Part shown: positions 23,100 to 35,100 of the stretch, one piece after another
Layout of the letters: the number at the start of each line of letters is the position of its first letter
Position numbering within the stretch: position 1 is the stretch's first letter
Source: Membranipora membranacea
Taxonomy: Eukaryota; Bryozoa; Gymnolaemata; Cheilostomatida; Membraniporidae
DNA length: 64,000 nucleotides
Assembly (NCBI GenBank): GCA_914767715.1
Contig: OU612068.1
Span: forward strand, 33,730,001 to 33,794,000
Reading direction: 5' to 3'
Notes under the pieces: model-generated
Told to the model about the DNA's origin: nothing
The model's database searches: none
What the model saw: only the letters and a program-made list of their open reading frames with translations
Program-made: the position numbers and the translations under genes

Positions 23100-25277
23100 A
23101 TGACAAGTCAATCAGTTGATGTAGATAAGGAACTTCTGCCCTTTTTATCTAGCTCGGCCAGACATGACCTCAAGTTCATCGCTATCAAATACTTTGTCGG
23201 TAAGTAATCTTACTAATTGTTCATATTTTAAGGTGACTTTATGCAGTTTACCCTCTCAGTCCTGTCATGTGTAAGACTCAGCATAGCTGCTAACTCTTCC
23301 CCTGAGTTATTCTTCAGTTTATGGGAGACAATGCTATAATTATGACAGAGACAGAAAGGCAAAATTCAGGGGAACAAGGAGACTGCTCTGTTTCGTTTCA
23401 GTCTGATCTGATAATGATCTTTTATTCTTCCACGTACACTCTTCCTTTTATAAATAATGACTTGGTTGCAACCCTGATTGGCATTTAATTTCAGAAAACC
23501 TGCATCAGAAATCTGGTTTGAAAAAGAAAAATTAGGTCTGAAACTCTATTCCTGATGAACCTTCAAGCAGATTGAAACTCCAAACTAAAATTCTCTATGA
23601 TTCACCGACAAAAGCTTACTGCTCACAATATTCATGTTTTATTATTGAACTTATGTATTCTGATTTCAGGATTATCCGGTACAGTGGCGGGGCGTCAATT
23701 CATCAACAGCAAACAGATATATACAGACAAGATAGTTGAGTTAGCTTGTGACAATGTAACCAATGTGGTAAAAGAGGCAATCTCATGTCTCATTAATACT
23801 GCTACCGACACAAGTGGTGTCAACTCAATACTCAAGTCTGCTCTAGTCGACCAGTTTCTTGATGCTATTTTGAACAGTGTAGTACAAAAGGGTTGCATTT
23901 TAGCGGATGCGATAGCTATGCTTCTCTCTAATATAAGCCGAGAGAAAGATGGCGCCAATAAGCTGGTGAAAATGTTGACAGGAAGTGATCCTCCAACCAC
24001 CTTTGATCAGCTCATTCAAGTCATGTGCTTGGTCGGATTCAACCAAAACGCAGACCTGCATTTTCTGGCACCATTCCTTTCTAATCTATCACAAGTAAAC
24101 ATCGCCAGAAGTTACTTCCTTGACAAAGAGAAATGTGTTATACAGAGGTTGCTACCTTTCACTCAACACGAGTCTGCTATCAGAAGACAAGCTATTAGTA
24201 CTATCCTAAAGAACTGCTGCTTTGAATCAGGTGATAATACACACAATATTTACAAAAAATTAATTACAATATAATCATGTCAATCAGGCTTCACCTTTGT
24301 GTATTTTATTATTCGTCCAGTTACATGGGTCGGAGTCAATAAAGTATTTATACATACATAGTGAATTCACAAATCACTAGGATTGTATATTATAATATCC
24401 TATCATGGCAAATTTATCACTATTGTTACAACACAAACATAAAAATAAAGATTTTCAGGATATCTGTTTTGTTGTGATAGATAACCATGACTGGTTGCTG
24501 AGCCCGGCTGTAGATATTCTCCCTTGTCTGCTCTTACCTCTGGCCGGTGCGGAGGAGTTTGAGGACGATGATATCGATAAGTTACCCACGGAGCTTCAGT
24601 ATCTGGAGCCTGATAAGACCAGAGAACCCCTGGCTATTGTGAGGGCTAATCTAGTGGAAGCCATCACTCAGGTATGTAAAACATAACACACATTGTAGTC
24701 GTACTAGTAATAAGTGGGGCATGAGAACATCACACCAAACCTCAAAAGCATCTATCACAATGTTTAGTCTTTCATTAGTGAACTGCAAAAAAAGTGGATA
24801 ATCAATTCAGGAAACTTACCCCTTATATAAGTCCGAGCCCCCAAGACTTGAAAAAAAAATGAAACTTCATAGCTATGACCTTTTCTCATGAGAACCAAAG
24901 TCACATCAGTTCTGCCTCAAAAGCTTAGTAGGCTGCTTGTGAGTTCACGGTGCCCACATGATTGCTACATCATAACTAGAGTTCTATTACAAATACAAAT
25001 CCCATTTATTTAGCTCTGTGCTACTGCTGCTGGGAGAAAGTACATAAGAGAACACAACTCTTATATAATAATGAGAGAATATCATAAGTGGGAGACAGAG
25101 ACCTCTAATGAACCTTTGATCATGAATCTGATCGATATTTTGATCGGCGATGAGCCCTCTGAGGAACTAGGGACTAATCTGAGAGAGATTGATGTACCAG
25201 ATCATCTACAGAAACAGTTTAATGAGGCTCAAGAAGCTGAGCAGAAGGCCGCACTCGATCCTGAAAATAAATCCTGA
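23100..25277 (+). CDS. HGH1: HGH1, armadillo-type co-chaperone of eEF2
   Basis: Four exons, 23100-23199, 23670-24230, 24481-24671 and 25014-25277, join in phase to 1116 nt (371 residues; human HGH1 390). Exon 1 encodes ELLPFLSSSARHDLKFIAI. Exon 2 carries armadillo-like helices with LLSNISREKDG, FLAPFLSNLSQ, CVIQRLLPFTQHES and LKNCCFE. Exon 3 has the hallmark WLLSPAVDILPCLLLPLAG and LPTELQYLEPDKTREP. Exon 4 has CATAAGRKYIRE, REYHKWE and IDILIGDEPSEEL. In yeast and human, Hgh1 recruits the TRiC/CCT chaperonin to newly made elongation factor eEF2. For exon 3 I chose the acceptor at 24479-24480 because the alternative upstream AG breaks the frame. The identification is firm. Confidence 0.94.
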
Positions 25278-25342
25278 TTCTATAGATTCACAAATTTATA
25301 TTTTCTATTATAACTAAAATTGACATTGCCTTGTGCACAGAT

Positions 25343-25348
25343 AATAAA
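25343..25348 (+). promoter_or_regulatory. poly(A) signal of HGH1
   Basis: AATAAA lies 65 bases after the HGH1 stop codon, in the right orientation. Confidence 0.55.
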
Positions 25349-26152
25349 ATAATATCAATGAATGGTTCTTTGGAAGTGTGTAACTTGTTCCGTTTCGTTC
25401 TGATCAGTTAACTCAAACAGACATATGTCTCAATACATGATCAGAGGTGGCTTTATAACAAAATCTTTGATGTATTTACTAAAATAATGTGATCAAATAA
25501 ACCAGAAATTTCATTCAAAATATTTTCATCACATTTCAAATTTTGACTAAATGATTGAATGATAAATGAAATGCATTCTGATAAAATGCATTATGATGTG
25601 CAATGCCATATGCATACATATATGATTTCCAATGCATACTGGTATAATGAGGCCACAGCATGATGCTGTGTAACTGTAACATTTTCATTGTATAAATATA
25701 TTTGGATGTCATCTGTGTGTATTTGGCCCCAACTAAGTGTCACTCAAAAATAAGGAGTCATTTTATATGACCCACAAAAAAATCATGTCTTAAATCCTCT
25801 TAAATAATCATGTTGGGCATCCTTAACCCAATAGTAATTTACGGTAGATAAAATAGCCTGACATGGTCGGACAACTCCAATGCAAAGATATGCCCTACAC
25901 ACTGATAGCCACAATATATATATATATATATGAATCACTCATTGTCCAGGTTTTTTATGGGTACAATAGTGGGATATATAATATATGACACTTTATTGCA
26001 CAAATGTGTGTGTATATATATATATATATATAGATATATATATAGATCGGCTAAAAAATGAGAAAAATAGATACCGGTTTGAAGGACCAGCTGTGTGACT
26101 TGTGTTTTGCTCCAACCACATGGCCTATAGCTACACTTCCAGATGTCAGGTT
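25349..26152. other. convergent spacer with TA microsatellites
   Basis: This spacer separates the 3' ends of HGH1 and the NOX5-like gene. TA-rich microsatellites lie at 25914-25932 and 26005-26046. Nothing coding was seen. Confidence 0.6.
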
Positions 26153-29100
26153 TCAATTGAAGACTTCTTCTTTGAATGCAATTTTAAGCTTTGAGCAGTG
26201 ATGTCGGAGGTCACTACAGAGGGCTGCTGGTCCACATGCGTAGACCTTAGACGTGATCATCTCTGAAGATAGCCCAGGTCTGACGGCCTCTGTAGATGAT
26301 TGAGTATCGTCTTTGTGATTCAGATCCTCTATGACCTCTGGTAGTACATGAGTCCAATCAGGGCGACCTACAGCAAATATGAACAAAAACACGCTAATCA
26401 TCATGTTCAGTAGCTTTAAAAAATTATTGCCACTGTACAAAATGAAACCTTTAATCACATCGGGGAGGGTGATGCAACTGAAATTCAGCGCACGAGGCTA
26501 ACTGGTAAAGGAGTCGTGTTCTGTTGTCAATTAAGTGGGCAACTCCTAATAAAACACTTAAATAATTCTAATAATTGGGCTAAATATTCTGTTGCCAGTT
26601 AGTTGGCTCTGCATTTGGCTGGCGGGTGGGAAAAAGTCGATACCAGGTCAAATGGTATATATTCCTGAAAGTACCTATTGATATAAAGGGAATGCACAAG
26701 TAATTAAGTTTCACTTTTGCTATTAACTCGATAGGTACTTTCAGTGACTTGGCATTGGCTCTCTTTCTCACCAATCAGTTCAGAGCCGATACATCTGCAA
26801 AACATTGTCGGTCAGCTTAAATATGTCTTACCATGTTTTGTTTGGGCTCTCAGTCCTGTTAGCATATCAACTGATTTCTGATCATAGGCGGAGTTTAAAG
26901 CCAGCTGTAAGAAAGTACCTCTCATGTCTGTTTCTTTGTGTAGCCCTGTAAAAGAAGGAGGTCATGTCTTAGTGATATAGTTGATTGATTATTAGCCTTG
27001 TATGCCATCAAATTATCTAAGTAAGTCATAATGCTTTATTTTCACGGTCATGTGGCTTTGCTGTGTTCACAGGCGGGTATTATTTTGCATCGAATGGCAA
27101 CCAAACTGATGTTAGCTAGCTACCTGTGAGATAGAGATGGACATTGACAAGTGGTGGGTTTAGACCGAGTGCCAATTGTTCTTCTTCCAGCTCTTTGAAT
27201 ACCTCAGTAAACCATCCCAGTGATTTCTGACTCCTTGTTAGCCAGAACAAGTCAATCTACAATCAGATATCAGTGATCAGATCAAGGTGATGGAGATGAC
27301 CACAGCCGCCCACCCCCTTAACGACCGCCTACGGCCGCGATCGCCATCCCGAACGCTTTTAAGGGCTGGCTGTGGTTATACGTTTGTTGGTATCCAGACT
27401 TCTACAAGTTGTATCGATGATTATTTTGTTTGTTGTTTTGATCAAAGACCCGGGAGTGATATGATATGGCAGTCTGAATATTGACTGCGCCTACAGAAAA
27501 TCTGCACCCAATGAATCTGTGAATAATAGCGAAGTATCGGAGGGAGTAGAATGTCAACTTTATTACAGAGCTCATTCTCAAGTAACCTACCCGTTTCAGT
27601 CTGAATCCAGCCTCCTTTCCAAAAAACACTCTGTGCTCACATCCGCAGGGGCAGATCTTACTACTCTCTCTCAATATAAGAACAACACTCTCTAGTATGC
27701 TTGCAAATGGGGTGATGCCTATACCTCCAGCTACCAGAATGGCATGTTCAGTTTTGAGTATGTCATGGCTTGGTGTTGAGAATGGTCCGTTCATATAGAC
27801 CTACAACCCATTCATCGAAATATATATGACACAATTTTCGCGTTCAGAACTCAGTTTGGCCTAGTAAATATCATGGATGTGTCTCTAAATACATTCACTG
27901 ATAACATTAGCTAATATAGCATACACCATGGACTCATATCTATTTTTTACCCAATGGTAAGGATTATATATATAAGCTTGTACCTTCCATGTAACTGGTA
28001 CTGGTCGTTGAACCTGATTAATCTTATCTCCGACTGTAGATTTAGTTCTTAGGATTACTGCAGATGAGTGGAATGCCTCTCCGTGCTCCTGTTTGTCTCC
28101 TCGATCAGCCTCAGTCAACTCTACATCTAGGCGATTATTAAACACTATATTGAATTTAGGGCAGTTGTCAGATTTCAGACATCTAAATGTATTGAGAGGT
28201 TCATTCTCATCTTCCAGTTGGAGCAAAACTCAGGGCAGCGTGTATGTCAAGCTGTGCAACCTAAAATTGCATATATCCAAATCTACGATGAAGAGTGAAT
28301 TACTCACCAATATTGATCTTGACATCATTCAGAAAAGCACTGTTGTCTCCACCACATCTCCCATAAGTCTTCTGGGCTTCTTTCACTCTCCCGTAGAGTT
28401 TTCCTGTCCACCAGCCAACTTTACGTATGTGCAAAGTGAGAACATCTGGAACACATAATATATATATTCATATTATTTTAATTTAATTCACTTCATATCA
28501 TGGTAGTTTGCTTCACTTAGAGTAATTATTGAGTACATGAAGTTTTTATGCTAATACTGAAACAAAAGTTTGAGGCAGACAAGGTAAAGGGATGATGTCC
28601 CAGTATCAACTGTACTTCACCCTCCCATAAAGATGGCAATTGTTTGAACTGTCAGTGATGGAGATCCTCAACCTGCATTTCAGTGTTGTATAATTTTAAG
28701 ACATGTATAAGTTACTAAAATGATGAAATATATGAGACAAAAACTGGGATTGCCTGGAGAACATAACATCTAAAGTTTAAAAGTTTTAGTGCATACCGTG
28801 CTTGCTGGAACTTATAGTAAACGGCCTCCATGCGAATCTCGAGATCTCAGGTACTCTCACCATGACATAATCCCCTGGGTGATAGTCAAAACCTTCTGGT
28901 CTTTTAATAGTTAGAATGGTCACCTGTGAAAAGATTTATGATGATGTCAATATCAAAACACAATAGGCTGACATTGATATTATATTATTAAAAAAATATC
29001 TCAAACATATGAATCCCTGATACAGTGCCCAGAGGGCTACATTAAAGAGTTTGTTGCCTTCATGTTCAATCTCGCAGAATGAGTTCTCATGTATTTGTTC

Positions 29101-32100
29101 GTCAGCGTTTGTGAATTTGTTATGAAAGCGGCCGATTCACAGGCCTTCTACCAATCTATGCTCGACTAGCTTAAATAACCTGACCCAGCTTCGACAATAT
29201 GCCTATGGTGTGCTGTGAATCTCTGAAATATTTATAATACATTTGTAAGAATTAAATGGTAGGTGTGCGATGGAGTTGCTGTAGTAAATCTGGTCACCAA
29301 GAAAATCAACCGCCCATCCCCTAATTGCCATGGTGTATCAAGTTAACTAACTTACATTTTCATGAGTTGAAACAGACTCGATGACAGATTTTTTCTTCAC
29401 TATTATGTAGACAACATGTAGCTTTTCTATCACAAACAGCACAGCTGGTCCGATAAACCAATATATGAAGTGCTTGGAGTGTATAATCAGCGATATGTAC
29501 CATAATAAGGCCATCACTTTGTGGCTCACATAGAACACCTGCAACAAACAGGACAGGCTTCCCTGAATTGCATACATATAACTCTCACTTTACAGCGAAC
29601 ATCTGCACCAGCATGCTTTGTCCTTTTGCTTTCGTATAGATCCTCTTCGGCCTCCATCCAATTCGGGAGCAGGGGATGGCCTAGAAGCCTGCTGTCATCT
29701 CTGATTCAGGAAAGTTGTAGGTTCTTGTGACAGCTGCCATTTAGCTTTATCTTACTAATGCTAGCAGTCAGAATCAAACAATTGGCTTGTTTGCTCTTAC
29801 TTCAGGAGAGAATGGCAACCCCATAACGTGTTTTTTTATCTAGGGTAGTAGGATAACTACTTACGCTGAATGATTTATTCCTAGCCTTCTCCGTAGTGAG
29901 AGCCAGGAACATAACCATCAAAACGGTCAGGGTGACTCCGCTCCAAAGAACCATAGAGTGCGGCATTACAAGTTTGATGAATGGAGGTACCCTGCCATCA
30001 ACTACATATTCCAATGCTACAACAAATTAAACCTGTGCTATATATATTATCACAAGAGCAGGAGTAGAGGTTTGGTTATTTCATTTTTAGCCTAAAACCT
30101 CTGTGCTTATATACGTATAAAGTTTTCAGACTAATTTGTCTTGGTCTTACCAATGCATTTGCCAATATATATGTATTTGTTTGCAAGCATTTACAGAGAT
30201 GCATGGAAATAAAATAAAATAGTAATTACCCATGTTAGCGATGTGTGCAAGTGTATGCACAACTCCGATAATGAATGTGATGATGGCTGTGACTTTGTGC
30301 AGAAAGACGACATCATCCAGAGGGAGGATATGACGCAGAACTGATTTCTTCATTTTTGTGATCATACCTTTCAGATTATACACCAGAAGTAGAGAGTAGA
30401 GGAAGTTCAGCATCTGAGCTGAAAGAAAAATTCGGGAATAGACAGTTTTCTGAGCTCTATTTTGAGGAGTTGTCCTCTCTCCAGTTTGGTACTTTTAACC
30501 CATGCTGCATAGGAAAAACGTGCTGAAAGAGGGTTATCTTGGAAACCGCTTCTGTTACGATAAAAATGATTTTTGATTCAGAATCATCACCATTGAAAAC
30601 CCACTGAGACAGGGTTTTTAAATCATTCGAGCCTTGAAAGCTGATAAATCTCAATTTTAGTGATAAAATTCAAGTAAAATTCTGCCAAATTGTCCGCAAA
30701 ACAGGCAGGAAATGCTATAATTGACTATCCAAATACTAAAATTATTTCCCAAACTATGTCCCTATCAGTTTTCAATGGTGCAGATTCTGAATCAAAAATC
30801 ATTTTTATCGTAACAGAAGCGGTTTTCAAGATAACCCTCTTTCAGCACGTTTTTCCTATGCAGCATGGATTAAAAGTACCAAACTGGAGTGAGGACAACT
30901 CTGAATTGAGGCACAAATCAGAGCTCAGAAAACTGTCTATTGTCTCCATCGTCGGGAAAAATCGTCTACAGAGAGCTATATGACTTGTCAATGTTACGCA
31001 CAAGCCATTTTTTGAAGACTTTCACCATATTGGGTAGTTGAAGCTAAGCCTCAGTCATAACTCTAGTTATAGTTTTGTCTAGGGATGGTTGGTTAGCTTG
31101 GAGTCTTATAATCTCTTACCAGTAGTCTTTGCTACAACAATGGGTATTCCGTTCAAGTCTTTCATCATCTTCACCCTTTGATAAGCTCTCTCTGCAGCAA
31201 CAGCGCAGGTAATAGCAGACATGAGTATTACCCAGAACCAGAGAGGAGAATATATCTGAGCATGCTTTACCACACTGCGAACGTTCTTCACTGCCGTATT
31301 TCGTGTTTTTCTTTGAGCCTGGGAGCTGCCAACCAGGCTTTAAAAAGAAACAATCTGAGAATGTAAGCGATGGCCTTATGTTTCATCATAGTATAAATGC
31401 ACCGTCAAAAGGTAAATGGTACACTCTGTAAAAGAATGGACTCACTTTGGTTTTTCCTGCTATTGAAAGTCTGAAAAGCCTGAACCATATGGCTGAGTGA
31501 TGGTTACCGTGTGGAGATAACCTAAACCTAAATTAAAAGATATTTGGGCCCTATGATCTATAATAGGATGAATGTAAGCAAGGGTAATATTTGGGACCCT
31601 TATCAAAATAGTACATTATACATATGATAGGACAGTTATGTCACTTTTTAACAAAATTCACAGATGTAGAAGCACATCTCATCTCCAATTTTTGTAATAT
31701 TTTAGCGAAGTCAGGAAAAACAGAACTGCTATTAGTCGTGAATAAAATGACATAGATTTTAGTGGTTATAATTATGAAAGGTCAGATTTTCAGGCCAACT
31801 GCGGGATAACGGGGCAAGCAAGAATACACTTGTGTGTATCAAACATCTCTTCTATCTGTTCGCTTTCCATAAACAGAGCAGAAAAAGAACAAGATATCTG
31901 CCATCTTTGCAAAAGAATTGTTTCAGAATACTATTATCAGCCGGAATCACTGCGCTTGACACAAGAAGTCACGCTAATAGAACTAAGTCTAGCAAACGGC
32001 ACACACTTATGCTGGTCATAAAATATACTCACGGCTCCAAACCAGTCAGCGGTATCACGTTTCTTTGATAATATCGATGAAATAATTAAATCGATTAGGA

Positions 32101-35100
32101 ACAGTATAGTAAGGATACATCCTTACTCTGTGATAGTATCATAGTGAATTACACACTAAAACAACTTATAATGGGGTTGTGTTTTCGGAGTAATCTCCCT
32201 TGATTATTTACAGATGAGACCATACTTTTGCAAAGTTTTGTATAAGCCATAAAGGAAGCAGATGAGACCTTTTGCTATAAAAACTCCTCGGTTTCTGCTA
32301 ACTACAATTGATATTTCATTCCGTAATCCAAAAATCTGACCTATACGCTGAAATAAAAAAGTTTTGGAAAATCTTATTTTTTAATACAATTAAAATTAAA
32401 TAACAATACATTAAATTATAAAAACCTGATCAATCACACTGAAATTCAGTGTCAGGAAGGAAGGTGTCATGAAATATACAGCTAAATTTGTTTTGCGAAA
32501 AAATTCCCTATATATATTAAGTTATTGTATCAAATATAAAATTGTTTTGTATTACATTAACATAAAAAATATATATGTTATTCTGAATTTTTTTTCTGCA
32601 ATCAATATTTTCAGGTTGGATTCATCTAGCATTCAAAATTCAAAGCTGGAATATTATTATTTCTCTTTATTTTAATGATATATTTATTATATTATATAAT
32701 ATAATAAATATCAAATTATATTCGCAGTCAGTTTTTGTCTCATAAAGTGAGTCAGCATAATCTGCCTATGAAATTACCCTCATTTTGTTTCTATCTTACT
32801 TTCCCTGGCTGCCAGACCAAAAAGTGTGATCTGCTCCAATGATAGCTTATATAAAAAAGTGCCAATTTATGGTCTCATCTGTTCAGCGCCCCCCCTATAA
32901 TAAGGGACAACTCCTGACACAATCCCATTGAGAACAAAATTGATAAATGGAATCATTTACAACATTGATGTGAGATAATTAAACCTTAACGACAAAAAGA
33001 GATATGCAGCATTTTTTGTACTTATAGATGCTTACTTTAAGTCCAGATTGTCGTACAGTACCGGGTTCTTCTTCAGCATACTGTCCAGTTCTTGGAACGT
33101 CATCCTCTCCATGTCACAGTGGCTGTTGTTGTCCGCATTTGCTGTAAAAGATGATTTCATTTTGATTAAAAACCAGCAGCATACATAAAGTGAATGCTAT
33201 GCTTATCTAGGCATGTATCCTTGTATGTAAAAAGTAGGTAGGCAAGGCCAGGAGAAGACTTTGGGTAATACGTGCTTGTCTGAGTTTTAATCGAACAAGG
33301 TTCAGTAGATTATTTATCAACTCAAATATAAACAAAAATCCTTTGCATGTGCTTGTGATCATGATTTATATCTTCAATTTTCGACCAGGTATTTGATCTT
33401 GACACGGGCCATGGACGTAAACCAGTATCAGAAAACATTAATTGCAGAACTTGTGAATTAAGACCTTTTTTATTTCCATGGACACTGCTGTGGCAAAACC
33501 GATCAGGTGCTGTATGTATAATCATACAATATCCTCTGCTGGAAGCTTGATGATTTTATTGTGTTATGTGCCAGATAAATAATTGAATGGGAAAGAAAAT
33601 AGGGAGTACATTTGGATGGACCGAGGTCAATGATAAGTGATATCTCTAGAAAACTTGATTCTTGTCCTAATGATTATCGGTCCTTGAACTTGATTGATGG
33701 TTTTCTGATGTCACAACAGGAAAAGGTTAAAGGGCAACCAAGGTTTCGCAGCAATGCATTAATGGGTAGCAAATAATGTGCTGGGCAGCATCAGCTTTGT
33801 GCATTACGCGATGCAAAACTCAAAGTAGTTGCTGACTCTAAGCTGGGTAACACTTCAGTTTAGGGGAGGTTCCAAGACTTTGCTGTAATAATTATAGAGC
33901 ACAGGCTAAATAATAACAGGAACAGGAAACTGCTATGTGGTATTCTCTTTTAGCTGAGTTTGAGTACCTGATGGAAGAAATGTTTCACAAGAATTCTGGC
34001 TGAATAATCATCCGAATTATATTTTGTCTTTTTTTCCATACAGAAGGTGCAATCTGCTATTAATCAATGGCCATCAATGAGAAGTTGTTTGAAACCTTGG
34101 TTGCCCTTAAGCATGTTTTGCTCATACAAATAATGATTGAGTTAGTGGATTTTTTTAATATCAGCTGCATCAGCTGTGAGGGGATATATATAGGCCTTTA
34201 TATATATGATATATGATATATGATTTGTCTAGCTCTAAAGTCATAACTCACTTTCTTGTTCCTCAGATTGATGACTTTTGACCTTCTCAAAAAGAATGTC
34301 AGCGAGTTTTTCTGCGTTGATATTTTCCATGTCTAGCTGACTGCCTTTTAAGCACAACTCCAGTGCTGTTCTCAGCTCGGCTTTGTCCAATGTACCGTCA
34401 CCTGTCAGCAACAAATAAAACACCTTAATGTTTTTCATTTTAATATATCTCTATGAATGAACATTTCGATAAATGAAAATACATTCATTTGGTAACATCG
34501 AAATAATATTAAAAATTTATACAAGATATTGTATTATATGTAACTATGATCCATACACACAGGGGCAAGCAGTGAACAGTGATAATGGTAACCATCAATG
34601 ATCAGGGTTTATCTTGGCAAACTAGTTCAGCCAGTTATTTTTTCCAAACAAAAGAGGCTGCAGACACCGTAAGATTATAAGATAAGGGGATAGAATGGTA
34701 TGAGAGAAGCCATAGCAATATAATATGATGAGGCTATTGGAGCCATGACACACATGTTTTTCCGCCCAATTGTTTTCCATGCAGAAATATAGGCAAGTAA
34801 TCTCACTGCCTAGCATCTCTGATTCTTTATGACCTTCCGTAATTCGCTCATTATGAGAACAGAACATTCTTTTTGGTCAGCAGCTCCAATCCTTGTATTT
34901 TACAGTATCATACCATTTTCATCATAAATTGCGAAGAGGAATTTGAGTTTTTCTCTTGTATCTCCGGTAGCCAGAAGTGAGGCGACAGCAAACAGCTCTG
35001 TTTGGTCTACTTCTCCATTACCATCTTTATCTGTCAGCTCAAATATTCTCCTGGCCATAAAACTCTACCAAATATATGTATCCCTATGTAATGATACAGC

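Noticed and set aside
24405-24480. Earlier start or acceptor for HGH1 exon 3
   Set aside because: The AG at about 24457-24458 breaks the frame; the AG at 24479-24480 restores the conserved WLLSPAVDILP context.
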